Notes: generated by a model not told the origin, from the sequence alone. Shown: positions 11,728 to 23,459, numbered from the stretch's first letter. The stretch: DNA of 64,000 nucleotides from Piliocolobus tephrosceles (GCF_002776525.5 NC_045452.1:22902884-22966883), one strand, 5' to 3'. Numbers and translations: made by a program.

Positions 11728-12362
11728 ATTTTGGCTCTCTATTTGACTTGGAGCACGACTTACCAGATGAATTAATCAACTCTACAGAATTGGGACTAAC
11801 CAATGGTGGTGATATTAATCAGCTTCAGACAAGTCTTGGCATAGTACAAGATGCAGCTTCTAAACATAAACAGCTATCAGAATTGCTGCGATCTGGTAGT
11901 TCCCCTAACCTCAATATGGGAGTTGGTGGCCCAGGTCAAGTCATGGCCAGCCAGGCCCAACAAAATAGTCCTGGATTAGGTTTGATCAATAGCATGGTGA
12001 AAAGCCCAATGACACAGGCAGGCTTGACTTCTCCCAACATGGGGATGGGCACTAGTGGACCAAATCAGGGTCCCACGCAGTCAACAGGTATGATGAACAG
12101 TCCAGTAAATCAGCCTGCCATGGGAATGAACACAGGGATGAATGCTGGCATGAATCCTGGAATGTTGGCTGCAGGCAATGGACAAGGGATAATGCCTAAT
12201 CAAGTCATGAACGGTTCAATTGGAGCAGGCCGAGGGCGACAGAATATGCAGTACCCAAACCCAGGCATGGGAAGTGCTGGCAGCTTACTGACTGAGCCTC
12301 TTCAGCAGGGCTCTCCCCAGATGGGAGGACAAACAGGATTGAGAGGCCCCCAGCCTCTTAAG
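11728..12362 (+). CDS. EP300: EP300 exon 2 (p300 residues 32-243)
   Basis: 635 bp between TTTTAG and GTAAGT. It starts in phase 1 (exon 1 supplies the G of Asp32) and ends on Lys243. It encodes the acidic N-terminal segment 'DFGSLFDLEHDLPDE' and the nuclear-receptor interaction region, including the LXXLL box LSELL (residues 81-85, bases 11874-11888) and Ser89 in RSGSS, a reported phosphorylation site. The rest is a low-complexity Gly/Met/Asn/Gln-rich linker. Apparent differences from remembered human p300 are Ile70, Asn111 and Ser217. The reading frame stays open about 52 codons past the donor, which matters only if intron 2 is retained. Confidence 0.98.
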
Positions 12363-13195
12363 GTAAGTACAGTTTTGGTTTGTGTGCACAGTTGGCACAC
12401 ATGTGAGTATTGCCATGATGGATGGAGGGTTTGCCTTACATTGTATAGCAGTTTCCGCATACTACATGCCAGGAATTTACTGTGGGCTGTCGTAAGTTTT
12501 AAGAAGTGCCTGTATTAAATTTAAGTAAAACATTTATTTTACAACTAGTATTCTATAACTTCATACTTCAAATGATTGCTGGCTAATGCTGGTTCTCTCT
12601 GGCACAAGTATTGGAATGTTTTTATCTCATTTCCAACTCCAGTTTAGCCTTATAGCCTCCTTATAAAATTACAGTTTTGAGATGGATGGCATTACACTGT
12701 CTTCAGATGGAGACTCCATTTGTTGCTATTGCTTTGAATGTCCCTGGTTTTCAGGAGATACATTTATTCTGAGAAATGTATTAACTGGTATTTTTCTTTA
12801 TTGGTTGATGGAAATTAAGGTGCATTTGTTTATATGAGACCTCAACAGTGTAGATGTTTCAGTGAACCAGAACTTGGCCAAAGACTTCTGTTAGCTTAGA
12901 GAATGCTAAGTATATTATTTGAAATACTTTAAACTCTTTAAATGTGTACCCTGTATACATAAATAAGACATAATCACACATACTTCAGTGCTTATTTCTC
13001 CATATTTTTCTTTACATATTTTATCCGTTTTTCTTAAAATGGGATCACACTATGGTTGCCAGTGCCTGGCATGATGGCTTCACTTGGAAGATTAAATTGG
13101 AGATAGGTACGATTTTCACAAGGAGTCAGGAGCAAGTTTTCTCTGTAACAGGAATAATTTGAGCAGACATCAGGACTTCTGTGTTCCTGAGACTC

Positions 13196-13312
13196 TTGGG
13201 TGCAGTGGCTCATGCCTATAATCCCAGCACTTTGGGAGGCCAAGGCAGGAGGATCTCTTGCACCTAGGAGTTAGAGATGAACCAGGTAGCATTGACCCCA
13301 TCTTCTATTTAA
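13196..13312 (+). mobile_element. Alu left-arm fragment (FLAM-like)
   Basis: About 115 bp of sense Alu left monomer ('tgcagtggctcatgcctataatcccagc'). Confidence 0.75.
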
Positions 13313-13529
13313 GGGGGAGAAAAGGGGGGGGAACCTTGATGGTGACGGAGAATGCGAGTGTGAATTAAAGACAGATGGACAAACTTGTGTTGGGGGAAAC
13401 TGAGGTGACATGTAGGAATTCAGAAGCCTTAAATGTTTTTTTTGCTACAAGAATATTGACAAGTTAGGATTCTGTTTTAGCATTCCTGCTTTGTAGATTC
13501 TCCCTTTCTGCTCCTCACCCCCTGCCACC

Positions 13530-13841
13530 TTTTTTTTTTTTTTTTTTTTTTTGAGACAGGGTCTTGCTGTGCTGCCCAGGCTGGAGTGCACTGGCTTAAT
13601 CATGGCTTACTGCAGCCTCAACCTGCCAGGCTAAACAATCTTCTCTCCTTGGCCTCCCAAGTAGCTGGAACTAAGGGCACACACCACCACGCCTGGCTGA
13701 TTTTTTTTTTTTTTTTTTTTAAGAGATGGGGTCTCACTACGTTGCTCAGGCTAATCTCAAACTCCTTCTGGGCTCAAGTGATCCTCTTGTCTTAGCCTTC
13801 CAAAGTGTCAGGATTACAGGTGTGAGCCACTGCACCCAGCC
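13530..13841 (-). mobile_element. Alu
   Basis: Antisense Alu with poly-T tail (13530-13552) and a second long internal T run at 13700-13720. It is in inverse orientation to the Alu at 11321-11610 on the other side of exon 2. Confidence 0.87.
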
Positions 13842-14347
13842 TCTGACACTTTTAGATTGCCGTGTCAGTGTAGCTTACTTAGAATATTTGGAGTGAGAAC
13901 CAGAAACAACAAGGTAAATTATTAAGTACCTTTTCTGGAATCTCGGAACATAGCTATGAAGAGATAAAGTCCTTGCCACCAATTCTGCTATGGAGAGGAG
14001 GGATGCCAGACTTAAAATAAACCCTCACTGGTGGACAAAATACTTAAGGGTTAAAGTAGTGAATGAATTTACTTCATGTAACCTACTTTCTACTGTGCAC
14101 ATAAGATACGAATTTTAGAGTATGCCAGGTAAGTAGTATGGAGAAAAATAAAGTAAGGAAAGGCTCATTGACAACTGCTTGGGGATGTGGCACTATTACG
14201 GTTGTAATCTAAATTTCTTACAGAAAGTGGGTTTATATAAAAGTGAACAAAACAAAAATCCCTGTCCTTGTGGAGCTTGTGTTTTGATGTGAAGGAGGAA
14301 TTCAAATTTTAAACTTCTGTTAAATGATGTTTTATTTCCTTATTTTA

Positions 14348-14642
14348 TGTTTATTTTGAGACAGAGTCTTGCTGTTGCCAATGCTGGAGTGCAGTGGTGT
14401 GATCTTGGATCACTGCAACCTCTGCCTCCTGGGTTCAGGCAGTTCTCCTGCCTCAGCTTCCAAGTAGCTGGGACCACAGGCATTTGCCACCATGCCTGGC
14501 TAATTTTTCTATTTTTAGTAGAGAAGGGGTTTCACCACGTTGCCCAGGCTCATTGTGAACTCCTGGCCTCAAGTGATCTGCCCACCTCGGCCTCCCAAAG
14601 TGCTGCTGGGACTATAGGCATGAGCCACCGCACCCGGACCTG
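14348..14642 (-). mobile_element. Alu
   Basis: Antisense. The target repeat TTTCCTTATTTTA is at 14335-14347 and 14643-14655. Confidence 0.92.
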
Positions 14643-14737
14643 TTTCCTTATTTTAAATTGAGCCCGCCTATATTGATATTTTGTAAAGTACTTATATCAG
14701 TGTTTGACGAATGAGGGAGATTTAAATGTTTAATAAA

Positions 14738-15325
14738 TATATATATATATTTTTTTTTTAAAGTAACAAATATACTTTTAATTGATCTCAGATAAAAGCT
14801 ACTCAAGGAAAGTCAGTAATCGTTTTAGCCACTAAAGATGTTTAGCCACTCAAGAGCCGTATGGTGAGCAGCCTTGAGTAGCTAGCTGGGCTAACTGGTT
14901 ATTTTCCGGAATTCCCACCATCCACGGTATTAGAAAAAACAAGGCATTGTCTCAGTTCAGGAGAAACACATGGCCTAGTAACCAAATCCAGTCACTCATA
15001 TCCCGTATTTTTTCTTTAGCTCTTCTACTTTGTTGATGTAAGCTTTCATGGCATCTTCCTTGGTAGTCCCTTTCAGCTCATTCCAGGCATCCCACTTGGC
15101 CTTGCCTGTGAAGTCCAACATCCCGGGCCGTTCTGTATTTATGTCGCCCATGGTTGCTTGTTTGTAGCGGCCATAGATGAACAGCATCTCATCATCGGCT
15201 GGCTTGGTCTTAAGGTGCTTAACCTCCTCTGCAGCTTTCTTAAACTCAACCTGAGACATCCTGGCCGCCTTGCAAGAACTCCAGGGAGACCGCGGAGGAG
15301 GCGAGGACCAGGAAACGATCGCTCC
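14738..15325 (-). pseudogene. DBI: DBI (acyl-CoA-binding protein) retrocopy, intact ORF
   Basis: Processed copy on the - strand. A 5' UTR-like leader (15260-15325), an intronless ORF, a 3' UTR with ATTAAA (complement near 14777-14782) and a short A-tail (T run 14752-14760) are followed by TA repeats. The direct repeat TGTTTAATAAA at 14727-14737 and 15326-15336 is the target-site duplication, so it arose by L1-mediated retrotransposition. It lies antisense inside EP300 intron 2, and I see no promoter of its own. Usually such copies are silent, but the frame here is not broken. Confidence 0.93.
14996..15259 (-). CDS. ORF of DBI retrocopy, 87 aa, acyl-CoA-binding protein-like
   Basis: 87 codons plus TGA, the full length of cytosolic acyl-CoA-binding protein (ACBP). 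ACBP binds long-chain acyl-CoA esters in a four-helix bundle and is also the precursor of the neuropeptide ODN. Visible hallmarks are the signature YKQAT (32-36), retained ligand residues Tyr29, Tyr32, Lys33, Lys55 and Tyr74, and KWDAWN (55-60). Compared with remembered human ACBP it differs at about eight positions (Val4, Lys7, Lys14, Ala21, Asp23, Arg31, Met37, Thr66). Lys14 and Ala21 also occur in other mammals. The ATG is followed by MSQ, the normal start. Whether it is translated is unknown, and chance retention of the frame in a young copy is the default explanation. Confidence 0.75.
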   Translation of the reverse strand: MSQVEFKKAAEEVKHLKTKPADDEMLFIYGRYKQATMGDINTERPGMLDFTGKAKWDAWNELKGTTKEDAMKAYINKVEELKKKYGI

Positions 15326-15388
15326 TGTTTAATAAAATTTTTAAAAAATTTTAAGTTATGTAGGTTTAGGATAAGATAACCACTTAAG

Positions 15389-15472
15389 GCTGCGTGCAGC
15401 AGTTCACACCTAGAATCATTCCAGACCAGCCCCAGCTGGTGAGACCCCCATCTCTACCAAAAAAAAAATACC
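15389..15472 (+). mobile_element. Alu fragment, degraded
   Basis: 'aggctgcgtgcagcagttcacacc ... ctggtgagacccccatctctaccaaaaaaaaaa' reads as a shortened sense Alu arm. Confidence 0.6.
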
Positions 15473-15690
15473 CTCGTGTCATGGCACACCCACATCACAG
15501 TTGCCCTTACACTGTACCAAGTCCTAAAATAATCTTGTAGAGTGAATTATACTCATTACGTTTCTTCTAAAACTCCTGAGACTCGTGATATTTAAGAATT
15601 AGGGTTTAAGGTGTGAGGAAGTTTTCAGTGAGATTTGATGACTGTAAGCCTGTCGGCAAATGACATCAGCTTTTGAACACAGTTCTTTTC

Positions 15691-15985
15691 TTTTTTTTTT
15701 TTGAGACGGAGTCTCGCTCTGTCACCCAGACTGGAGTGCAGTGGCCGGATCTCAGCTCACTGCAAGCTCCGCCTCCCAGGTTCACGCCATTCTCCTGCCT
15801 CAGCCTCCCGAGCAGCTGGGACTACAGGTGCCCACCACCACGCCCGGCTAGTTTTTTTGTATTTTTTAGTAGAGACGGGGTTTCACCATGTTAGCCAGGA
15901 TGGTCTCGATCTCCTGACCTTGTGATCCGCCCATCTCGGCCTCCCAAAGTGCTGGGATTACACGCTTGAGCTACCGCGCCCGGCC
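15691..15985 (-). mobile_element. AluY, Old World monkey type
   Basis: Antisense. Perfect 18-bp target repeat TTGAACACAGTTCTTTTC at 15673-15690 and 15986-16003. Confidence 0.95.
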
Positions 15986-16179
15986 TTGAACACAGTTCTT
16001 TTCATGGAGAAAGCTGTGGTTCAGGATGTGCAGGCAGGTGGTGATGTTACTACTACAGCTGTCTACCAAAAGTCTGACCCATGGTGATTTATGGGAAGAA
16101 ACTTGGATCATATTGCCTTTTACCCCAATGTTTAGATTCAGCATAAACTAATCAAAGCCAAAAAGTTTTTAAGTTACTT

Positions 16180-16466
16180 TTGTTTTTGAGGCAGGATCTC
16201 TTTCTGTCACCCAGGCTGGAGTGCAGTGGCACCATCACAGCTTACTTGCAGCCTTGATCTCCCAGGCTTAAGCGATCCTCCTACCTCAGCCTCCTAAGTA
16301 GCTGGTATTACAGGGACTGCCATGCCCTGCCAGTTATTTTTATTTTTGTTGAGACAGGGTCTCACTATGTTGTCCTGGCTGTTCTCAGCCTCCTGGCATC
16401 AAGCAATCCACCTGCCTTGGTCTTCCAAAGTGCTCAGATTACAGACAGGAGCCACTGAGCCTGGCC
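16180..16466 (-). mobile_element. Alu, old (AluJ-like)
   Basis: Antisense, diverged ('gaggcaggatctctttctgtc', 'gagcctggcc'). Confidence 0.85.
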
Positions 16467-16490
16467 ACATTTTTTTCAAGAAGGAAAAAT

Positions 16491-16634
16491 AGGCATGGCT
16501 TAGTGGCTCACGTGTGTATTCCTACCACTTTGGGAGGCTGAGGTGGGAAGATCTCTTGAAGCCAGAAGTTAGATGTGCCCGGGCAACATAATGAGACCCC
16601 ATCTCTACTTTTCTTTTTTCCAAAAAAAAAAAAA
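16491..16634 (+). mobile_element. Alu monomer fragment
   Basis: Sense half-Alu ending in a 14-base A run. Confidence 0.78.
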
Positions 16635-17574
16635 CAGTTGTCTGCAGGACCCATTTCTTGTAGCTGCCTAGAACTGTGTGTGGCCTCTTCACTCTCTGTT
16701 TAGTTTAGGTAGCTATTTGTATGGTGGTAGGTCATTGGACATCTGGAGCATATTAGCTATGGAGAAAGAAACAAGATCAAATAACTATAGTGTAGCAGAA
16801 ATTAAGTACAAAACATTCCTTCCTTATTACATTTAGTGTGGGGAGTAAAGAAGCGTGGCTCAGGAGATAGAAGGGGCAATGATCTGGAGGTTGGTTGTTA
16901 TTTTATTTTCTAACTCTTCAACAGATCTCTGTGGGAGATGGAAAAACAAAAGCTAGAGAATCTTTTTTGGTCACAGTGACCAAAAGTGTCAGGAAGAAAT
17001 TACTGCCAGCTGATCTCAGCAATCAGCGTAGTCTGTGTATTTGAACCCATAGTCTGCCCATAGAGGAGCTTGGAGTTTCCAGGTAATGCATGGTGATTAA
17101 GGGAACAAGCAGAGTGAGGAAGTGGTTGAAATTCAGTTGGTCTAGGGAGGCAAGGCATGCAATCATGAAGGACCAAATTGGGGAAATATTTGGATAAAGA
17201 CATTACATTTATTAACAAGAGACAACAAGGCAGCTTAGAAATTCCAGCATTTTGTTGATTCAGATAATAGAACTCTTGAGGGCATAATTTATTGTCTGTC
17301 ATGCGGGTTCTGTGATAGAATGACTTTCATGTTATGTCTATCATGAATTTTCATGCTAATAAGAAACAGGTGAAACAACTCCCCCATGTATAAGTATGCA
17401 TATTATTGGAGCCACATTAGATAAATACTAGTACTTTAAAAAAAGAAAAAACATAGGTAGCAGCAACACTTGCAGACAGATTTGTAACTACCAAAAGTAG
17501 CCTGGACTTGATTTAAACCTGTGTCTGCATTCTGTTGCCCCTGCAGTCTTTTTGGCAAGAAAGTTTCTTTGCTC

Positions 17575-17877
17575 TGCTCTGCTCTTTTCTCTTCTCTTCG
17601 ACAGAGTTTCACTCTTGTCACCCAGGCTGGAGTGCAATGGCACAATCTTGGCTCACTGCAACCTCTGCCTCCCAGGTTTAAATGATTCTCCTGCCTCAGT
17701 CTCCCGAGTAGCTGGGATTACAGGTGTGTGCCACCACGCCCAGATAATTTTTGTATTAGTAGAAACAGGGTTTCACCATGTTGGCCAGGCTGGTCTCAAA
17801 CTCCTGACCTCAGGTGATCCACCCACCTCTGCCTCTCAAAATGCTGATATTACAGGCGTGAGCCCCTGCGCTTGGCC
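17575..17877 (-). mobile_element. Alu
   Basis: Antisense. The T-tail has become ctctgctctgctcttttctcttctcttc. Confidence 0.87.
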
Positions 17878-18176
17878 AAGAAATTATTTTCTCTGCTTCT
17901 CATTTCAGGCAACCTCATTCTTTTATGCTTCCATCAAACTGCCACTTGTAAAGTACTTGTAAATCATTCTTGTAAATTACTTACCTTAGTGTCTGAATTT
18001 CATCTGGAAAATGAAAATGTTCAACTTTTTTTTTTTTTTCATTTTTTGGTAATAGCATAAAGATTAAAATTTTGTCTTTTTTTAAATAGAGGCAAACTGC
18101 CTAACCGATAAAGATGTCATATTCATATAGATTTGCAGAGTATAAATACCGCATATGAGTTAAAGAACAAATTTTA

Positions 18177-18440
18177 GGCCAGGCATAGTGGGAGATACCT
18201 GTAATCCCAGCACTTAGGCAGAAGTATTGCTTGAGGCCAGGAGTTCAGTCAACTCCTGGGCAACATCTCTACAAAAATAAAAGTGAAAATTAGCTGGGCA
18301 TTGTGGTACAGCCTTGTAGTCCCATCTACGTGGGAGGCTGAGATGGGAGAATTGCTTGAGCCCAGAGGTTGGGAATTACAGTGAGCTATGATAATAAGAT
18401 TGCACTCCAGCCTAGGCAACAGAGTGAGACCCTGTCTTTT
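18177..18440 (+). mobile_element. Alu, old (AluJ-like)
   Basis: Sense, with several deletions and no clean A-tail. Confidence 0.82.
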
Positions 18441-19094
18441 TATAGAATATTTAAAAGAAAAAGATTTTATCAAGAGCTCTGTACCTGTCTAAAGCAGATG
18501 CTTCACAGAGGTAGTAACATTTGAAATTATAAGGATGAGTAGAATCTGCAGGTGTTTCTGAGTTAGGTTGTACTATCTAAGGAACCAACAGAAAATGCCT
18601 CTCTGTGAACTTGGTGTTTATTTCCAGGTTAGCATTAAGGAGTCAAATAGGAAAGGAAGTGTGCTACTGTTCAGTTGTAGGGAAAAGGAAAAGCTTGAGG
18701 CAAATGCTGGCAGCTCAAGGAGCATGATACTTTCAGATTTTAAAAAATCAGTATGGGAAATACATAAGATACCCTAGGTAGGTGGTCAGACTTCATAAAG
18801 ACTTTGGTATACGTACTGTGGGATTGATTTTTTTTCTTTTGTAGAGGCAGGTGAAAACAGAAGACAGGCAAATCTGTTGTCCACAGTCTGTACAAGCACT
18901 GGGACAGGTTTGAGTTGAGACAGTCACAGTGGGTAGGAATACATGGGAAGGATTTTAGTGTGCATGTGTGCTTTTAGAGGTGGAATTGAAGGACCCTTTG
19001 ACTGGTCTTGGCAGACAGAGAAATCTGGTATGAATCCTTTAATTGGGCAGTAGCTATAGCATCTTGAGTTATTCTGAGTGCTTGCTCAATGTTT

Positions 19095-19386
19095 TTTGTT
19101 GTGTTGTTTTTTTTGAGATGGAGTCTTGCTCCGCCGCCCAGGCTGGAGTGCCATGGCATGATATCCGCTCACTGCAAGCTCCACCTCCCGGGTTCACGCC
19201 ATTCTCCTGCCTCAGCTTCCCGAGTAGCTGGGACTACAGACGGCCGCCACTGCGCCCGGCTAAGTTTTTTTGTATTTTTAGTAGAGACAGGGTTTCACCA
19301 TGGTCTCGATCTCCTGACCTCGTGATCCGCCCACCTCGGCCTCCCAAAGTGCTGGGATTACAGGCGTGAGCCCCCGCGCCTAGCTA
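19095..19386 (-). mobile_element. AluY
   Basis: Antisense. The flanking repeat CTCAATGTTT is at 19085-19094 and 19387-19396. A small deletion after 'tttcaccatgg' is visible. Confidence 0.9.
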
Positions 19387-19534
19387 CTCAATGTTTCTAG
19401 TAGTGATGTTGACTTATAGTTGGGATCCTCTGTGTAATTTGGCAGAAGAGGAGGGTAGCTTCAAACTTTATGTTTGGGATATAAAGTTGACCCCGTTTTG
19501 AATTATTTAAAATAATTAATTTGAAAGATTAATG

Positions 19535-19833
19535 AGGCTGGGCACAGTGGCTCAAGCCTGTAATCCCAGCACTTTGGGAGGCCGAGACAGGCGGATCACG
19601 AGGTCAGGAGATCGAGACCATTCTGGCTAATACAGTGAAACCCTGTCTCTACTAAAAAATACAAAAAACTAGCCGGGCATGGTGGCAGGTGCCTGTAGTC
19701 CCAGCTACTCGGGAGGCTGAGGCGGGAGAATGGCGTGAACCCAGAAGGTGGAGCTTGCAGTGAGCTGAGATCTGGCCACTGCACTCCAGCCTGGGCAACA
19801 GAGCGAGACTCCGTCTCAAAAAAAAAAAAAAAA
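19535..19833 (+). mobile_element. AluY, Old World monkey type
   Basis: Sense. The head 'cagtggctcaagcctgtaat' is the cercopithecid variant. Ends in a 16-A tail. Confidence 0.92.
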
Positions 19834-19979
19834 GAATAATGAAAATGCATTTTTATAATTTTCATTATCAGTAAAACGTTTGACTTTTGAATAATAAATG
19901 CTGTTTTTCAATTGTTATTATAGTATATTGGCTCCAGGTGAACTTAAATATGGAAAAGAAACTATTTTTTAAAGTACAT

Positions 19980-20271
19980 AGGGAGCTGACACAGTGGCTG
20001 ACACCTGTAATCCCAACACTTTGGAAGGCTGAGGTGGGCAGATCACTTGGGGTCAGGAGTTCGAGGCCAGCCTGACCAACATGGTGAAACCCCGTCCCGA
20101 CTGAAAGTAAAAAAATTAGCTGAGCATGGTGGCGCACACCTGTAGTCCCAGCTACTGAGGCTGAGGCAGGAGAACCGCTTGAACCCAGGAGGCAGAGGTT
20201 GCAGTGAGCCAAGATTTGCACCACTGCACTCCAGCCTGGGCGACAGAGCGAGACTTTGTCTCAAAAACAGA
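19980..20271 (+). mobile_element. Alu
   Basis: Sense. AAAGTACAT flanks it on both sides (19971-19979 and 20272-20280). Confidence 0.9.
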
Positions 20272-20516
20272 AAAGTACATCAGGGTTGCAAAATCAAATG
20301 ACTTGAAGGGCCAAGCAGGTGACTTAATAGAACAGCTAGGTTTAAAACAGCAAGGAATGGTGTGGAGTCTGGACTTTCACACGTTCTATGTAAAGGAGTC
20401 AGAATCAGAAGTTTAAAAAAAACACTGTTATTAGTGTCCCTACACAAAAAAGACATGTCCCCAAACCTTCTGTTTTCTACTTTCTATATAAACAAAATAC
20501 AGGAATTATTCAAATG

Positions 20517-20650
20517 AGGCTGAGCGTGGTGGCTCACACCTATAATCCCAGCACTTTGGGAAGCTGAGGTAGAAGCTGGGCAACATGGCAAGACCCTGTC
20601 TCTATTTTTTAATAGTCAGAAAAAAAGAAAAGAAAAGAAAATAAGGAAAC
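20517..20650 (+). mobile_element. Alu, internally deleted
   Basis: About 134 bp of sense Alu joined from head to a middle piece, then (AAAAG)n. ATTCAAATG flanks it (20508-20516 and 20651-20659), so the deletion arose during or after one insertion event. Confidence 0.78.
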
Positions 20651-20912
20651 ATTCAAATGCTTGAGCATGACAAAGGGGTTAGATGGCTATTAAGTTGAAT
20701 TTGCCAAATAGCAGCATGTGTGACTTAATGGAAATGAATGGCAAAGCTTGTTTAGCAGATAGAATTAAATGATTAAAAGTGTTTCTAAAATATCTTTATT
20801 TCAAATATTTACGAAAATAGCTCTGTAAATTTACCATACCCAAGGCCCCTAAATCTGAATTTTGATCTTAATCTTGAAAATGTATTGTCATTAGCATATT
20901 TTGTATAGTGGG

Positions 20913-21571
20913 GTTTTTTTGTTTGTTTGTGTTTGTTTTGGAGACAGTGTCTCACTCTGTTGCCCAGGCTGGAGTGCAGTGGCCTGATCACTTTTGCAGC
21001 CTTGACCTCCCAGGCTTAGGTGATCCTCCTGCCTCAGCCTCCTGAGTAGCTGGGACCACAGGCACATTCCACCACATCATCCAGCTTTTCTTTTCTTTCT
21101 TTTCTTTTTTTTTTTTTTTTTTTTTTTTTGAGATGGCGTCGCGCTCTGTCGCCTAGGCTGGAGTGCAGTGGCACAATCTCGGCTCGCTGCAAGCTCCACC
21201 TCCCGGGTTCACTCTGTTCTCCTGCCTCAGCCTCCCGAGTAGCTGGGACTACAGGTGCCCGCCTCCATGCCCAGCTAATTTTTTGTATTTTTAGTAGAGA
21301 CGGGGTTTCACCACGTTAGCCAGGATGGTCTCGATCTGACCTCATGATCTGCCTGCCTCGGCCTCCCACAGCGTTGGGATTACAGGCGTGAGCCGCCACG
21401 CCCGACTGGTTTTTTGTTTGTTTGTTTGTTTGTCTTTGTTTTTTTGTATTTTGGTACAAATAGGGTTTCACCATGTTCCCCAGGCTGTTCGCATACTCCT
21501 CGCCTCAAGAAACCCTCCCGCCTTGGCCTCCCAAAGTGGTGGGATTACAGGTGTGAGTCGCCAGGCCCGCC
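20913..21571 (-). mobile_element. Alu interrupted by a younger AluY
   Basis: Left part 20913-21085 and right part 21408-21571 are two pieces of one antisense Alu. The nested AluY lies between them. Confidence 0.8.
21086..21407 (-). mobile_element. AluY nested in an older Alu
   Basis: Antisense full-length copy with a long T/C tail ('gagatggcgtcgcgctctgtc ... cgccacgcccgact'). Confidence 0.87.
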
Positions 21572-21740
21572 ACTAGGTCCATTGCGATCATCGTTCCCTA
21601 CAACCTCTACCTCCCAGGCTTAACTGATCCTCCCACTTTAGCCCTCCAATTAGCTGGGACTACAGGCATGCGCCGCCATGCCCAGCTGATTTTTGTATTT
21701 TTTAGTAGATCTGGGGTTTTGCCACGTTGCCCAGGCTGTA
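21572..21740 (-). mobile_element. Alu fragment
   Basis: Antisense Alu piece ending 'gccacgttgcccaggctg', without T-tail head or end. It ends 135 bp before exon 3. Confidence 0.78.
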
Positions 21741-21875
21741 GTAGTGTGTTTTCTAATAGAAGCTGAGAATTTCCTTTGAAACTGTCTTTGTGAACTAGGA
21801 AGTAAAACCAGAAAAGGGATAATAATGTCTTAAATTTTATTCCTCATTTTGTTTTCTTTTGTTTCTTACTCTTAG

Positions 21876-22052
21876 ATGGGAATGATGAACAACCCCAATC
21901 CTTACGGTTCACCATATACTCAGAATCCTGGACAGCAGATTGGAGCCAGTGGCCTTGGTCTCCAGATTCAGACAAAGACTGTACTATCAAATAACTTATC
22001 TCCATTTGCTATGGACAAAAAGACAGTTCCTGGTGGAGGAATGCCCAACATG
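21876..22052 (+). CDS. EP300: EP300 exon 3 (residues 244-302)
   Basis: 177 bp, phase 0 at both ends, acceptor ACTCTTAG and donor GTGAGT. It encodes the linker 'MGMMNNPNPYGSPYTQNPGQ' through 'GGGMPNM', rich in Asn, Gly and Pro, which connects the receptor box to TAZ1 and is expected to be disordered. Met289, at a known human polymorphic position as I recall, is Met here. Thr293 appears to replace human Ala. Confidence 0.97.
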
Positions 22053-23459
22053 GTGAGTACTAATCCATTACAGACTTGTTTTCAAACTGGCATTTTGACA
22101 AAAGAATTGTGTTAAACTTTCACCCTTCTATTATATAAACCGAGGTTTATACCCGCTAGGAGCCTAAATTGATATGTAATCATCATCCCTCTGAGGAGGC
22201 CTGTGCTTCCTTTCCATTTCTTGTGGTTTTTTGTTCCTTGTGGTTGTTGATCAGTGAGCGTGTTGATCCAAACAGGAGTAAGTGGACTGCTACGATGAAG
22301 TTTTAGGGGCCTGCCATTCAGCAGCTTGGTCTTGTGAGCATTTCCATAGGATACAAAAGTGGAACCTTTCTCTTTTCGGGGAAGGACTCTCTGGCAAAGG
22401 ATCCGAACTCTCAGTGACCATATTTATCGATATTATTTGATTCTACTACTCAAAAGTAAATTCCCTCTTAAAAGTAATGCATTGTTTTAAACAGTGATTT
22501 TTGTTACATCAAGTTTTCAGAAACTTCTAATGTAGTTATTTTTGTACATTCAAACTACTAATAGTAAATGTGTCTGCATTCAACTTTGGAAAAAATTGTC
22601 TGGAAAAAATGATCTTTCAGATGTTTTAGTTTTGTTCTTTGTGTCATTATGTGTGTGGACTGCCTGTATTTCAGATACTCTGCCAAGTACTAGAGCTATA
22701 CAGATGAATGAAATATGTCATCTCTATCCTGAGAAATGTTCACTTTTTTTTTTTTTTTGGAGACGGAGTTTCGCTCGTTTTCCAGGCTGGAGTGCAGTGG
22801 TGTAATCTCGGCTCACTGCATCCTCCACCTCCTGGGTTCAAGCAGTTCTCCTGCCTCAGGCTTCTGAGTAGCTGGGGTTACAGGCATGTGCTGTCATGCC
22901 CGGCTAACTTTGTATTTTTAGTAGAGACGGGGTTTCTCCATGTTGGTCAGACTGATCTCGAACTCCCGACCTCAGGTGGTCCACCCACCTCGGCCTCCCA
23001 AAGTGCTAGGGTTACAGGCGTGAGACACCACGCCCAGCCTGAAATATTCACTTTTTAATTTAAAAAACTAAATTTCTCCCAGAGTTTAGAAAAACTAGTT
23101 TTTCACCAGTCTGAAAGACCCCTTTGCCGAGTCTCCTGAGGAGTTCTTCATTGCTCATTAAAACCTAATTTGGGTGTGCTTTTAACTACAGACACCTTCT
23201 CACCCTTCCCTTTCCCACTGGAGTTTACCATGTCCTTCTCTCTGCTTTTACTCTCTGTATATTATACATACTTACATCACTTCGTAATGTCATTTTTTTC
23301 TTACTAAATCGAGCTTCTTAAAGGTAGGAGCCATGGTTTATGAATTCCCTGTATCAAAAAATGGAGTCTAGCTTATAGTAGACTAACTATAAAGGTTTTA
23401 CTTGAAAATATGCACATCTCTGTGACTCCTACCATTGAATATATTGTTATATCTCTCAG
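22053..23459 (+). other. EP300: EP300 intron 3 (1407 bp)
   Basis: GTGAGT...CTCAG. One Alu (22748-23040). 22655-22732 ('cagatactctgccaagtactagagc') looks like L2. 22053-22654 and 23056-23459 hold no recognised feature. Confidence 0.9.
22748..23040 (-). mobile_element. Alu
   Basis: Antisense. GAAATGTTCACTTTT (22733-22747) against GAAATATTCACTTTT (23041-23055) is its target repeat. Confidence 0.92.

Larger units (their letters stand above)
12363..21875 (+). other. EP300: EP300 intron 2 (9513 bp)
   Basis: GTAAGT...TTAG. It contains the antisense DBI retrocopy and about 15 Alus. Stretches without an assigned repeat are 12363-13195, 13842-14334, 16635-17575, 17878-18176 and 18441-19084. I see no exon-like sequence in them. 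14255-14300 ('aaaatccctgtccttgtggagcttgtg') resembles an L2 fragment. Confidence 0.9.

Noticed and set aside
11728..12362. CREBBP (CBP) as the identity of the host gene
   Set aside because: Wording of the N-terminal and linker segments fits p300, and exon lengths match EP300. CBP differs in these linkers.
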